NCBI GenBank assembly: GCA_022843605.1
Contig: JALHNI010000066.1
Coordinates: forward strand, 1-35,743
Reading direction: 5' to 3'
DNA from: Bryobacter sp.
Lineage (GTDB): Bacteria > Acidobacteriota > Terriglobia > Bryobacterales > Bryobacteraceae
Length of the DNA: 35,743 nucleotides
A program made the position numbers and the translations under genes. Below the pieces are notes generated by a model that saw nothing but the letters and a program-made list of their open reading frames with translations, searched no databases and had not been told where the DNA came from. This document shows, piece after piece, positions 8,358-16,183 of the stretch. Positions within the stretch are counted from its first letter, which is position 1; each line of letters opens with the position of its first letter.

Positions 8358-10083
8358 ATGAAAATGATCCCTGCCCTTTTGACGCTGCTGGCTCTGCCAG
8401 CGGCCGCCGCTGACCAAGCCGCCGGTTTCTTCGATGACTTCGCGGTCCGCGAGATTCGTCTCTATTTCGACGACGCGAACTGGTACAACACGCTCTTTCA
8501 GAGCCACAACTCGAATCCCGCCGATCAGTATGGGGAGACGAATCTGGCGAAGATTGGTGCGATTCAAGGGCAATTCGTCCTTCCGGCGTAATGGCATCAA
8601 GAAGCCGTTCAAGCTGGACTTCAACGAGTACAATCTTGGGCCCGGCTCATTGGCGACGGCCGGCTACACGTTGACTGACGATCCGGCCACGCCGGGCAAA
8701 TGGGCGCTGGCTTCGCGGACCCTGGCGGATGGCGAGTCGCTGACGATGGCCTGGACTTCGCCAGCGTCTGGCGCCACGCTTTACCTCTACGCGGGCGGCA
8801 CGCAGATCGACACAGTGAAGGTTCCGGCGCTGACGGCGACGCAGGCCTACAAGCGGGTGGGGAGTTATGGCAGCCAGTGGGCGTTGGAAGGGGCGGCCGT
8901 GGTACCGCCTTCGACGGCGACGGGCCAGTTGCTGGTGAACGAGATCATGGCCGACAATGACGGCGCGTTTCAGGATCCGGATGAGCCCGGCGCCTACGAG
9001 GACTGGTTTGAGGTTTACAATCCGGGGGCGACGGCGGTGAACATGAGCGGCATGTACATCACGGACAACGCGAACAACCCGACGAAGTGGAAGGTGCCGG
9101 AAGGGGTGACGATCCCGGCGCGGGGCCATCTGGTCTTCATGGCGGACAGCGAGGCGACGCAGGGCGCGCGCCACACATCGTGGTCATTGAGTGCGGATGG
9201 CGAAGTGGTGGCGATCTACGCGGCGGACGGGACCACGCTGATTGACGCCGTCACGTTCGGCCCCCAACGGACGGACGTGTCCTATGGCCGCACGAGCGAT
9301 GGAGCGGCGACGTGGAGCCTCTTTGCGACGGCAACCCCCGGGACAGCGAACTCGAATCCGCTTTCGAACAGCATCGTGAATGGCGCGACGTTTGCGCTGA
9401 ACGCGCTGGCGCCGAACTCGATTGCCAGTGTCTTTGCGGCGGGCATCGCCACTTCGACGGTGGCGGCCACGTCAACTACTTTGCCCACCACGCTGAGCAG
9501 CGTGACGGTAACCGTGACGGATGTGAACAATGTCAGCCGTACCGCGCCGATCTACTTCGTTTCTACGGGGCAAGCCAATTTCGTGGTGCCGGAGGGCACG
9601 GCGGCGGGGCGTGCAACGGTGACGGTGCGGAAGCAGGACGGAACGTCGGTGAGCGGCACGATGCTGGTGGCCACGACGGCGGCCGGTCTCTTTTCGGCAA
9701 ACGCGAGCGGCGAAGGAGTGGGCTACATCAATGCGATTCGTGCGGATGCTCAGGGCAACCAGACGACGTTGACCGCCTTTGAGTTCGATGCGACGCAGCA
9801 GAAGCTGGTGGGCAAGGCGATTAGTCTGGGCGCGGCCGCGGATACGGTCTATCTGGTGCTGGTGGGCACGGGTTTGCGAGGCGCGGTCCTGAGCGCAGTG
9901 ACGGCGCAGGTAGGCGGCACGGCTGTGCCGGTGACGTATGCGGGTGCGCAGGGTCAGTTTGCCGGGCTGGATCAGGTGAACATCGGTCCGCTGCCGCGGA
10001 CGCTGGCGGGCCGGGGGGAGGCGAACTTGTACGTCACGGTGGCGGGTCACCGTTCGAATACGGTGACGCTGAAAATGGAGTAG
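8358..10083 (+). pseudogene. Frameshifted and internally deleted CotH / lamin-tail-domain secreted protein
   Basis: The 5' part (8358-8591) encodes a signal peptide and the start of a CotH-like domain (VREIRLYFDDANWYNTLF) but ends at TAA 8589-8591. The continuation is in another frame: VRFKGNSSFRRNGIKKPF, the CotH core motif. Restoring one lost GT in GGTGTGCGATTC (bases 8556-8565 now read GGTGCGATTC) rejoins both frames as KIGVRFKGNSS. After KLDFNEYN most of the CotH domain is missing and the frame passes directly into a partial lamin-tail domain, a complete lamin-tail domain (about 8926-9360, NEIMADN ... TPGTANSN), and a TIGR03437-like C-terminus (from NGATFALNALAPNS). Either a decayed gene or an assembly error; CotH-like proteins are often kinase-like or surface-associated. 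Confidence 0.8.
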
Positions 10084-10094
10084 CGGGCGGGCCG

Positions 10095-10103
10095 TGCTAT
10101 GTT
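10095..10103 (+). promoter_or_regulatory. Extended -10 for a probable leaderless DUF885 mRNA
   Basis: TGC-TATGTT is an extended -10 ending 6 nt before the ATG at 10110. The predicted transcription start falls at the start codon, and no Shine-Dalgarno site is present. Confidence 0.5.
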
Positions 10104-10109
10104 TCCAGC

Positions 10110-11852
10110 ATGACCCGTCGTGAATTGGTGGCCTTGGCGGCCGCGGCCTCCTGTCGCGCCCAGGCGCAGACGATTGACCAATACTTTGAGGCGTTTACGG
10201 CCGAATGGATGCGGGCGGATCCGGAAAGTTCCACAATTGACCGCTACTTTCCGGCGGCCGAACAGGACATCCTGGACGGCAAGCTTTCGCGGCCATCGGC
10301 CGAGGATGGCCCGGCACGGATCGCGCTGGCCCGCAAGGGTCTGGCGGGTTTGGCGAAGTTCGACCGTGGCACACTGACGGCGGCTCAGCGGGTTTCCGCG
10401 GATGTGCTGAAATGGCTGCTCGACGATGTCGTCGGCGAAGAGCCGTTTCTGGAACTGCGATTCCCGATCAATCAGTTTCACGGCATTCAGTCCGGCATCA
10501 CTCGTCTGCTGACGGATATGCACCCGATCCGCAACCGGCGCGATGCGGACAACTATATGGCGCGGCTGGAGGCGTTTGGGCCGGTGCTGGATCAGGAAAG
10601 CGACACGATGCGCGACCGGGCCAGCCGGGGCATCCGGCCCCCGTCGTTCATCCTGGCGGAAACCGTGGGGCAGATGCGGCGTTTCGTGACGCCGGCGCCG
10701 GAGACGAATGTTCTGGTGACGTCATTCGCGCAGCGGTTGCAGCAAGCCAAGGTGGCCGGTGCGCCGGCGCTGGTGGCGGCGGCGAGCAAGCTGGTGGCCG
10801 GGTCGGTCTACCCCTCGTTCCGCCGGACACTGGACAACCTGAGCACAATCGCGGCGAAGGCGACACCTGAGGCGGGGATGCGCCGTTTGCCGAAGGGGCG
10901 GGAAGCGTACGCTTTCTACCTGAATCGCTTCACCACGACGAGCATGACGGCCGAGCAGATTCATCAGAAGGGTTTGGCGGAGGTGAAGCGAATCGAAGCC
11001 GAGATGGAGGCTCTCCTGCGGCCGCTGGGGTACTCGGGGGGCACGATCGAGCAGCGGATGAAGAAGCTGGGCGAAGACAACGTTTACCGGAATTCGCCCA
11101 CGGTGCGCGAAGAGATTCTGGCGGACTATACCGCGATGATCCGGGTGGCCAACGAACGCGCCGCCTCGGACTTTTTGCTGCGGCCCAAGGCTGCTTGCGT
11201 GGTGCAGCGGATTCCCGCTTATGAGGAGGGCAACGCCGCGGCGAACTACCAGCCGCCGCCCGCGGACGGCTCGCGTCCGGGCTTGTTCCGCGTGCCGCTT
11301 CCGGGTCCGACTTTCTCGAAGGTCGGCATGCGCACGCTGGCGTATCACGAGGCCATTCCGGGTCATCATTTCCAGATCGCGCTACAGGTGGAGAACGCCT
11401 CGCTACCGAAGTTCCGGCAGAACAGCACGTTTTCGAGCCTTTCCGCCTATGCGGAAGGATGGGGCCTCTATGCGGAACGGCTCGCTTTCGATTTGGGCTG
11501 GTACAAGGGCGACCCGGTGAGTGACTTGGGACGCCTGAATGGTGAACTTTTCCGGGCCCGTCGCCTGGTGACCGATACAGGGCTGCACACCAAGGGCTGG
11601 ACGCGCGAACAAGCCATCGCTTATGGGATGCCCAAGAGCGAAGTGGACCGCTATGTGGTGATGCCGGGTCAGGCATGCTCCTACAAGATCGGCCAACTGA
11701 AGATGCTGGAACTGCGTGAGCGGGCGCGAGCGGCATTGGGTGCGAAGTTCTCTCTAAAGGAGTTCCACGGCGTGGTGCTGGGGAACGGTGCGATTCCGCT
11801 GGCGATTTTGGAAGGCCAGGTGGAAGAGTGGGTGAAGTCGCTGAAAGGCTGA
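10110..11852 (+). CDS. DUF885 family metallopeptidase-like protein, exported
   Basis: A 580-residue protein with a short N-terminal signal (MTRRELVALAAAASCRAQAQ; the RR pair could make it a Tat signal). The diagnostic DUF885 motif YHEAIPGHHFQIALQ is present (H413, E414, H419, H420), followed by AYAEGWGLYAERL and a C-terminal MPGQACSYKIGQLKMLELR block. The family is thought to be a zinc-dependent peptidase related to M3/M32-type folds, but the substrate is generally unknown. Length is normal for the family and all the recognisable motif residues are intact. It has its own -10 element (10095-10103). Family assignment is secure; peptidase activity is inferred. Confidence 0.88.
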   Translation: MTRRELVALAAAASCRAQAQTIDQYFEAFTAEWMRADPESSTIDRYFPAAEQDILDGKLSRPSAEDGPARIALARKGLAGLAKFDRGTLTAAQRVSADVLKWLLDDVVGEEPFLELRFPINQFHGIQSGITRLLTDMHPIRNRRDADNYMARLEAFGPVLDQESDTMRDRASRGIRPPSFILAETVGQMRRFVTPAPETNVLVTSFAQRLQQAKVAGAPALVAAASKLVAGSVYPSFRRTLDNLSTIAAKATPEAGMRRLPKGREAYAFYLNRFTTTSMTAEQIHQKGLAEVKRIEAEMEALLRPLGYSGGTIEQRMKKLGEDNVYRNSPTVREEILADYTAMIRVANERAASDFLLRPKAACVVQRIPAYEEGNAAANYQPPPADGSRPGLFRVPLPGPTFSKVGMRTLAYHEAIPGHHFQIALQVENASLPKFRQNSTFSSLSAYAEGWGLYAERLAFDLGWYKGDPVSDLGRLNGELFRARRLVTDTGLHTKGWTREQAIAYGMPKSEVDRYVVMPGQACSYKIGQLKMLELRERARAALGAKFSLKEFHGVVLGNGAIPLAILEGQVEEWVKSLKG

Positions 11853-11858
11853 CCGGAT

Positions 11859-12782
11859 TCAGCGCTTAGCGGGAGCCGGGTTGGCCGGCTTCATGGGCCG
11901 CCATTCGTTGGTAGAGCCTTGATTGGGGTTGGCGCCGGGGTCGTCGGTGCCGACGATGTTGCCCTGACTGTCCATCCAATAATAGCGATGCGTAAGCGGG
12001 AGTTCCACGCGGCGGGTGTCACCGTAGGGATTGGTGAAGGGCTGCACGCCGCCGAGGTTGTCGCGGAAGGCGGCGTTGCGACGGTCAACGGAGGCGTTGC
12101 GGTCATCGGTGACCTGCTGCCAGTTGCGCTGTGACCAATCGCGGTAGCTGCGGGCGGCTTCCGCGTAGGCGGTGGAATTGCGTAGGTTCTGAGCCATGAT
12201 GCCGCGGATGCCGAAGGCGGCGCCGTTGGTGGCGGAGATCTGGTCGGCGACCTGGGGCAGCCAGGAGGCATAGCCGGACCATTGACTTGCTTCCGAGACG
12301 GCAAAGGTCATGGCCATGACGGCGGTATCGTAGGCGGTCTGGACGTTGCACTTGGCGAGTCCGCGATAGGCGACGCCGCGCACGGAGTAGGCGACATCGA
12401 ACTCGACGGCTTGGGAGAAGCCGGCGACGGGACGTGCTCCCCGGCCGGGACCGAGTTGGAGATTCTGGGGCTGCAGTGCCATCAGCTTCTGGTAGACGAA
12501 GCCACCGGGAGGCGTGCCGGGCGGAAGTCCGGCGTTGCCGACCATGACGGTAATGGCTTTGTTGTCCGGGGAGACGAGGGTGAGCGCGAACTGGCCGTCC
12601 TCACCGACACGCCAGCCCTCGGGCATTGCGTAGGAGAAGAAGCGGCCATTGCCGATCCGCAGGCTCGAGGCGGGTGCGGCGGCGGGACGCGTGTTAACTG
12701 GCTTGACGGGAACGAAGACGGGACGCTTCTGGGCGAAGCAGACCGTCACGAGGAAGGCGCCGAGGAGAAGCAAGCGTTTCAT
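11859..12782 (-). CDS. Exported protein of unknown function
   Basis: A 307-residue protein starting at ATG 12782 with a clear signal peptide (MKRLLLLGAFLVTVCFAQ). Starting here avoids a low-complexity, non-signal extension that an upstream in-frame start (13019) would add and that would overlap the neighbouring plus-strand gene. The mature part begins with a Pro/Ala-rich linker, then a PsbP/DcrB-like sounding segment (FFSYAMPEGWRVGEDGQF ... MVGNAGLPPGTPPGG), and ends with a hydrophilic C-terminus (YYWMDSQGNIVGTDDPGANP). This suggests a small periplasmic or surface domain, but I do not recognise a defined family. It converges on the DUF885 gene with only 6 bp between stops. Confidence 0.65.
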   Translation of the reverse strand: MKRLLLLGAFLVTVCFAQKRPVFVPVKPVNTRPAAAPASSLRIGNGRFFSYAMPEGWRVGEDGQFALTLVSPDNKAITVMVGNAGLPPGTPPGGFVYQKLMALQPQNLQLGPGRGARPVAGFSQAVEFDVAYSVRGVAYRGLAKCNVQTAYDTAVMAMTFAVSEASQWSGYASWLPQVADQISATNGAAFGIRGIMAQNLRNSTAYAEAARSYRDWSQRNWQQVTDDRNASVDRRNAAFRDNLGGVQPFTNPYGDTRRVELPLTHRYYWMDSQGNIVGTDDPGANPNQGSTNEWRPMKPANPAPAKR

Positions 12783-12814
12783 CGAGACGATTCTCTCACC
12801 AAGCAAAGCGCGCA

Positions 12815-12823
12815 TGCTACCTT
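12815..12823 (+). promoter_or_regulatory. Extended -10 ahead of a short leader frame
   Basis: TGC-TACCTT ends 6 nt before an ATG at 12830 that opens a 19-codon frame. The same spacing is seen at several probable leaderless genes in this window. Confidence 0.35.
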
Positions 12824-12829
12824 GACGCC

Positions 12830-12889
12830 ATGACGCACTTCGATTGCCTCTCGCTGCCCGAGACCAGGAGGCTAAGTGGCTGGGCGTAG
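12830..12889 (+). CDS. Possible leaderless 19-aa leader peptide
   Basis: An ATG placed 6 nt after an extended -10 opens a 19-codon frame (begins MTHFDCLSL) that ends at TAG 12887-12889, 11 bp beyond the GTG start of the 175-aa gene at 12876. Ribosomes finishing it would be close to the strong AGGAGG (12866-12871). It might be a coupling leader or simply the transcript 5' end. Very short, so uncertain. Confidence 0.25.
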   Translation: MTHFDCLSLPETRRLSGWA

Positions 12890-13403
12890 AACCTGGCGGG
12901 CCTTCATCGGCATGTTGGTTCCGGTGATGGTCCTTTGGGCGGCGGATGCCGTTCGATTTCTGGGCAAGAGCTATCCCACGGCTGATCCGGCTGTCGTCGT
13001 GCAGAGCTTTGCCCGGCACTATCTGCGGGAGAACGGGCTGGAGCCGACCGCTGACGAACTCGACCGGCTGCGCCGCCGTTTTCCATCACCGCGCCCGGAA
13101 AGCCGCGTGGGGGATTGGATGGTACAGCTGATCGCCACCCACTTCAAGCTGCAGCGGGCGCTCTACCGAAAGCATGGAGGGCGAGTGGCGCTGTCGGCCT
13201 TTGGAACGCATACGGCAGTGGACGCGACGGCTGCCGAACTGAAGCTGCTGGAGAAACAAGGGAAGCTGGGGTTTACGGATGCCCAGGCGCGTGAAGCATT
13301 TTACCGGGCGATTACGGAGGCGCCAGGCGATGGCGTGGTGAAGGGTGAGAAGGCGGCCGCGGCCTTCGCGGTTCCGCCTTGGGAGATCGTTCCGGAGCGC
13401 TAG
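12876..13403 (+). CDS. Exported or membrane-anchored protein of unknown function
   Basis: A 175-residue protein with a GTG start at 12876, supported by AGGAGG (12866-12871) 4 nt upstream. Residues 9-22 (AFIGMLVPVMVLWA) form a signal or anchor segment. The rest is mostly predicted helix, rich in R, E and A (AELKLLEKQGKLGFTDAQAREAF), with no motif I recognise. The C-terminal stop shares the tetranucleotide CTAG (13400-13403) with the convergent TPR gene. Strong ribosome binding site and consistent codon usage make the gene likely real; function cannot be assigned. Confidence 0.65.
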   Translation: MAGRRTWRAFIGMLVPVMVLWAADAVRFLGKSYPTADPAVVVQSFARHYLRENGLEPTADELDRLRRRFPSPRPESRVGDWMVQLIATHFKLQRALYRKHGGRVALSAFGTHTAVDATAAELKLLEKQGKLGFTDAQAREAFYRAITEAPGDGVVKGEKAAAAFAVPPWEIVPER

Positions 13404-14230
13404 CTGAGTTTCTTGCGGGCCAAGGGAATCGCGTACGCGCCGACCGGATTGTGGGCACGGGACTTCGCCGCTAACTGCCAATGCTCGCGAGCCTGGGCGG
13501 TGTCGCCCAGCTTTTCGTAGGTTTGGGCGATCAGGCATTGAATGAAGGCATCGTTCTGATTCGCTTTTTCAAAGGCGGCCAAGGCTTGGCGATGGTCGCC
13601 CAGATGGAGAGCGACGTAGCCTTCGAGGTAAGGGAAGTACTGTTCCTGAGCTTTGCGGAGGTCGGTCATCGCGTCGAGCGCGGTTTTGGCCTCGGCGACG
13701 TACTTGGCGGCTTCAGCACGTTGGCTCCGGCGGGCGGCGAGGCGGGCCTGAGCGTGCGCAAGCCGGAATTTCCAAAGGGCGGTGCGATCAGCGGAGATCC
13801 CCGGCTCTTTCAGGCCCAGTCGAGTACCGAGTTTGTACCAGCGTTCGGCGGCATTCAGGTCTCCGGCGTCGATGCAGACGCGGGCGGCTTCGTTGGCCAT
13901 CTCGCCCTGTTGGTAGAAGGCATTGGCGGGCTCGTCTTTTTCCCGGGTGATCCAGTAGTCGATCACCATCTGCTCGTATTCGCCGGTCTTCTGACAGTTG
14001 CCTTCGAAGGCGTAGGACATGGCCATGGCGCGTTGGGCGTTAGCCTTGGCGCGCGCCGAGGTAGCGGTGTCGATCTCTTTTTGGAACAGAGCCCGTGCCT
14101 CGGCGTATTTACCTTCGACATCGAGCTGAGAGGCTTGCCGGAGAACGGTGGAGCCGCCCGGCGGTTGAGCAGTAAGAACGGCCATGAGGGCGAACAGAGC
14201 GCAGAGGAGTCGAACCGCAGTCGTCTTCAT
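13400..14230 (-). CDS. Exported tetratricopeptide-repeat protein
   Basis: A 276-residue protein from ATG 14230, with signal peptide MKTTAVRLLCALFALMAVLTAQ. TPR-like helical repeats run through the protein: DVEGKYAEARALFQKEI, DAGDLNAAERWYKLG, YLEGYVALHLGDHRQALAAFEKA and AQTYEKLGDTAQAREHWQLAA. Such proteins scaffold protein contacts outside the cytoplasm. An upstream in-frame start (14254) would add only 8 non-signal residues. A TACAAT -10-like element (14238-14243) ends 7 nt before the ATG, so a leaderless transcript is possible; a GAGG also overlaps that spacer. It follows the SPFH genes by about 33 bp and might be co-transcribed with them. Confidence 0.8.
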   Translation of the reverse strand: MKTTAVRLLCALFALMAVLTAQPPGGSTVLRQASQLDVEGKYAEARALFQKEIDTATSARAKANAQRAMAMSYAFEGNCQKTGEYEQMVIDYWITREKDEPANAFYQQGEMANEAARVCIDAGDLNAAERWYKLGTRLGLKEPGISADRTALWKFRLAHAQARLAARRSQRAEAAKYVAEAKTALDAMTDLRKAQEQYFPYLEGYVALHLGDHRQALAAFEKANQNDAFIQCLIAQTYEKLGDTAQAREHWQLAAKSRAHNPVGAYAIPLARKKLS

Positions 14231-14237
14231 GGCCTCA

Positions 14238-14243
14238 ATTGTA
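14238..14243 (-). promoter_or_regulatory. -10-like element (TACAAT) for the TPR gene
   Basis: TACAAT on the minus strand matches the -10 consensus at 5 of 6 bases and ends 7 nt before the ATG at 14230, predicting a leaderless or nearly leaderless mRNA. Confidence 0.4.
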
Positions 14244-14263
14244 TGCCAGCCCAATGTATGCAG

Positions 14264-15190
14264 CTAGGCCATGGGAGGCGGGGGGACTCGCCGGGCGGCG
14301 GGTTCGGATTTCGAGGCCAAAAGATCGGTTAACACCGTGTGCCCGGGGGGTAAGAGCGTCACGCGAGCTTCGGCGGCGACGAGCTTCTGGGTTTCCAGAA
14401 TGTCGAACAGGGCGCTGGCGACCGCCGGCTCCTGGGCGATCTCCTTGAGCGCGTTGCCCAGCGTGTTCGGACGGATGGCGGAGGCTTTGCCGAACTCGAT
14501 GGAGGCTTCGCGTTCGGCGGAACTCGTGATGACGCTCACCTGGTTGGCGCCCGTCTGCCGGATAGCCGAGGTGACTTGCCGCAGTCGGTTCACGACCTTC
14601 TCTTCGATTTGGCGGATCATTCCGATGTCCCGGAAGTGCACCTTGCGGATATAGACGGAACCCAACTGGTAGCCCCAGGCTGCCGATTGGGGCGAGACTT
14701 CGCTGCGAACCGTAGTGCTCATCATGTGCCGGGTTTCGAGCATGTCGGCGAGCTTCATGTTGCTGAGGCAACGCACCGTGGCGTTGCTGACGTTAGCCCG
14801 CAGGGAACCACGCGGATCGGTATTTTTGAAGAGGTAGGCTACGGGGTCGCTGATCCACATTTCGTACCAGATGCCGATGCCCATGGGGGCGCCTTCCTCG
14901 GAGTTGACGGCTTCACTCCGTCGATACTCCTGGTCGAGCCGCATGTCGAGCGTATAGCAGCGGCCGAGGAGGTTGACGATCAGGGCGGAAGGGCCCAGCC
15001 GGGTTAAGAGGAAGTGCAGCCCGGGCTCATGAATGATGCCGATGACTTTGCCGAAGAGAACGTAGACCTTGCACATGCGCTCCTCGACGATGGTGAAGAT
15101 GCCGAAGAGGCGGCCAAAGCCAAGAACGATGGGCACTCCAATGAGCAGGACGAAGAATGTGACGGCGGCGGTGAAGAGGATCTCAATCAT
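14264..15190 (-). CDS. SPFH/band-7 domain membrane protein (second of a pair)
   Basis: A 308-residue protein with an N-terminal membrane segment (ILFTAAVTFFVLLIGVPIVLG) followed by a stomatin/prohibitin-like SPFH domain: TIVEERMCKVYVLFGKVIG, HEPGLHFL, then a mid-domain with VSNATVRCLSNMKLADML and a coiled helical tail (EREASIEFGKASAI). Its ATG overlaps the stop of the upstream SPFH gene (15187-15190), so the two are translationally coupled and probably form a hetero-oligomeric ring in the membrane, by analogy with HflK/HflC. SPFH proteins organise membrane microdomains or regulate membrane proteases; the client here is unknown. Not close enough to HflC to name it. Confidence 0.8.
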   Translation of the reverse strand: MIEILFTAAVTFFVLLIGVPIVLGFGRLFGIFTIVEERMCKVYVLFGKVIGIIHEPGLHFLLTRLGPSALIVNLLGRCYTLDMRLDQEYRRSEAVNSEEGAPMGIGIWYEMWISDPVAYLFKNTDPRGSLRANVSNATVRCLSNMKLADMLETRHMMSTTVRSEVSPQSAAWGYQLGSVYIRKVHFRDIGMIRQIEEKVVNRLRQVTSAIRQTGANQVSVITSSAEREASIEFGKASAIRPNTLGNALKEIAQEPAVASALFDILETQKLVAAEARVTLLPPGHTVLTDLLASKSEPAARRVPPPPMA

Positions 15191-16167
15191 GACCGCACCT
15201 CCTGATAGACGTCGCGCACTCGTTCGTAGAGCCGCAGCTTGACGTTGCGCAGATATGCGCTGAGTACCGCCGGGCCGGCGCGGTGCAGGTCAGAGAGTTC
15301 CTTGGCCAGCAGCTTGATCGGCTCCACTTCGGCCTGGGCCTTCAGCGTCTCGATCTCGACGGCGCGTTTCGATTGCACGATCTTCTGGTCGGCGGCGGCC
15401 TGCGCGAGACTGATGTCGCTGGAAACCTGGTTGTGGGCGGTGTTAATAGCGGCGAGAGCGGACTCCACTTCCGGAGGCGGATCAATGCCGGTGATCAACG
15501 AGGCGTCCAGCACGACGCCGTAGCGGGCGGTGGAGGAGCGGCACTCCTGATCCATGTACTCGTTCAGGTCGCGCAGATTTTTGCGCAGGTCATTAATGGA
15601 GATACCGGTCATTTCGGCGCCGGGCAGGCCGATCGGCATGGCGTTCTCAGCCTTGGCCTCGAAGTTGGCGATGCGTTGGCGCAGCACGGAGACGAAGTAG
15701 CCCATCACGTGCACCATGGGTTTCTTGATGCCGAAGATATAACCGTAGAGATTGGCTTCGCTGACCTGGTAGCGGATCTGGCCGGTGAGGCCGGTGTTGA
15801 GCTGGTCCTTTGTGACGGCCTCCAGGCGCGTGCCGGCGGAGTTGGCCGTGGGATCTTCGGGGTCAGTGGCCATGTTCTGGGTGACCGTGGCGATGGAGAC
15901 TTTGTGGATCTTCTCCCACGGCATTTTGAGGTAGGGGCCGCCAGGAGGGATCACCCGTACCTGTGGATAGGTGTAGCGGGCGCGCTCTTCCTCGCGCAGG
16001 AAGGCGGCAATGGGATGGTCGAGTGTGGTGCCCGGCAAGCGTTCCGCACGGCCGAAAACGGTCTTCACGGCGCGCTCGTTCTGGTCTACGGTGTAGATGC
16101 CGAGCAGGCCGATGCGAAAGACGAACCAGGCCATGGCGCCGAGCAGGATGCCAATCAGGAAAGTCAT
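15187..16167 (-). CDS. SPFH/band-7 domain membrane protein (first of a pair)
   Basis: A 326-residue protein with an N-terminal transmembrane helix (FLIGILLGAMAWFVFRIGLL) followed by an SPFH domain opening with YTVDQNERAVKTVFGRAERL, which resembles HflK/prohibitin N-termini (DQNE.AV...FG). The C-terminal third is a long Ala/Glu/Lys-rich helix (SDISLAQAAADQKIVQSKRA) typical of SPFH oligomerisation. GAGG 6-9 nt before the ATG supports the start. It is 16 bp downstream of the large membrane-protein gene and overlaps the second SPFH gene by 4 bp, so the three genes probably form an operon. Confidence 0.82.
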   Translation of the reverse strand: MTFLIGILLGAMAWFVFRIGLLGIYTVDQNERAVKTVFGRAERLPGTTLDHPIAAFLREEERARYTYPQVRVIPPGGPYLKMPWEKIHKVSIATVTQNMATDPEDPTANSAGTRLEAVTKDQLNTGLTGQIRYQVSEANLYGYIFGIKKPMVHVMGYFVSVLRQRIANFEAKAENAMPIGLPGAEMTGISINDLRKNLRDLNEYMDQECRSSTARYGVVLDASLITGIDPPPEVESALAAINTAHNQVSSDISLAQAAADQKIVQSKRAVEIETLKAQAEVEPIKLLAKELSDLHRAGPAVLSAYLRNVKLRLYERVRDVYQEVRS

Positions 16168-16183
16168 GTTTTACCTCGATGAA

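Noticed and set aside
8556..8591. Programmed ribosomal frameshifting in the CotH gene.
   Set aside because: There is no slippery heptamer or downstream structure at the site, and the domain is also missing its middle; loss of GT in a dinucleotide repeat explains it more simply.
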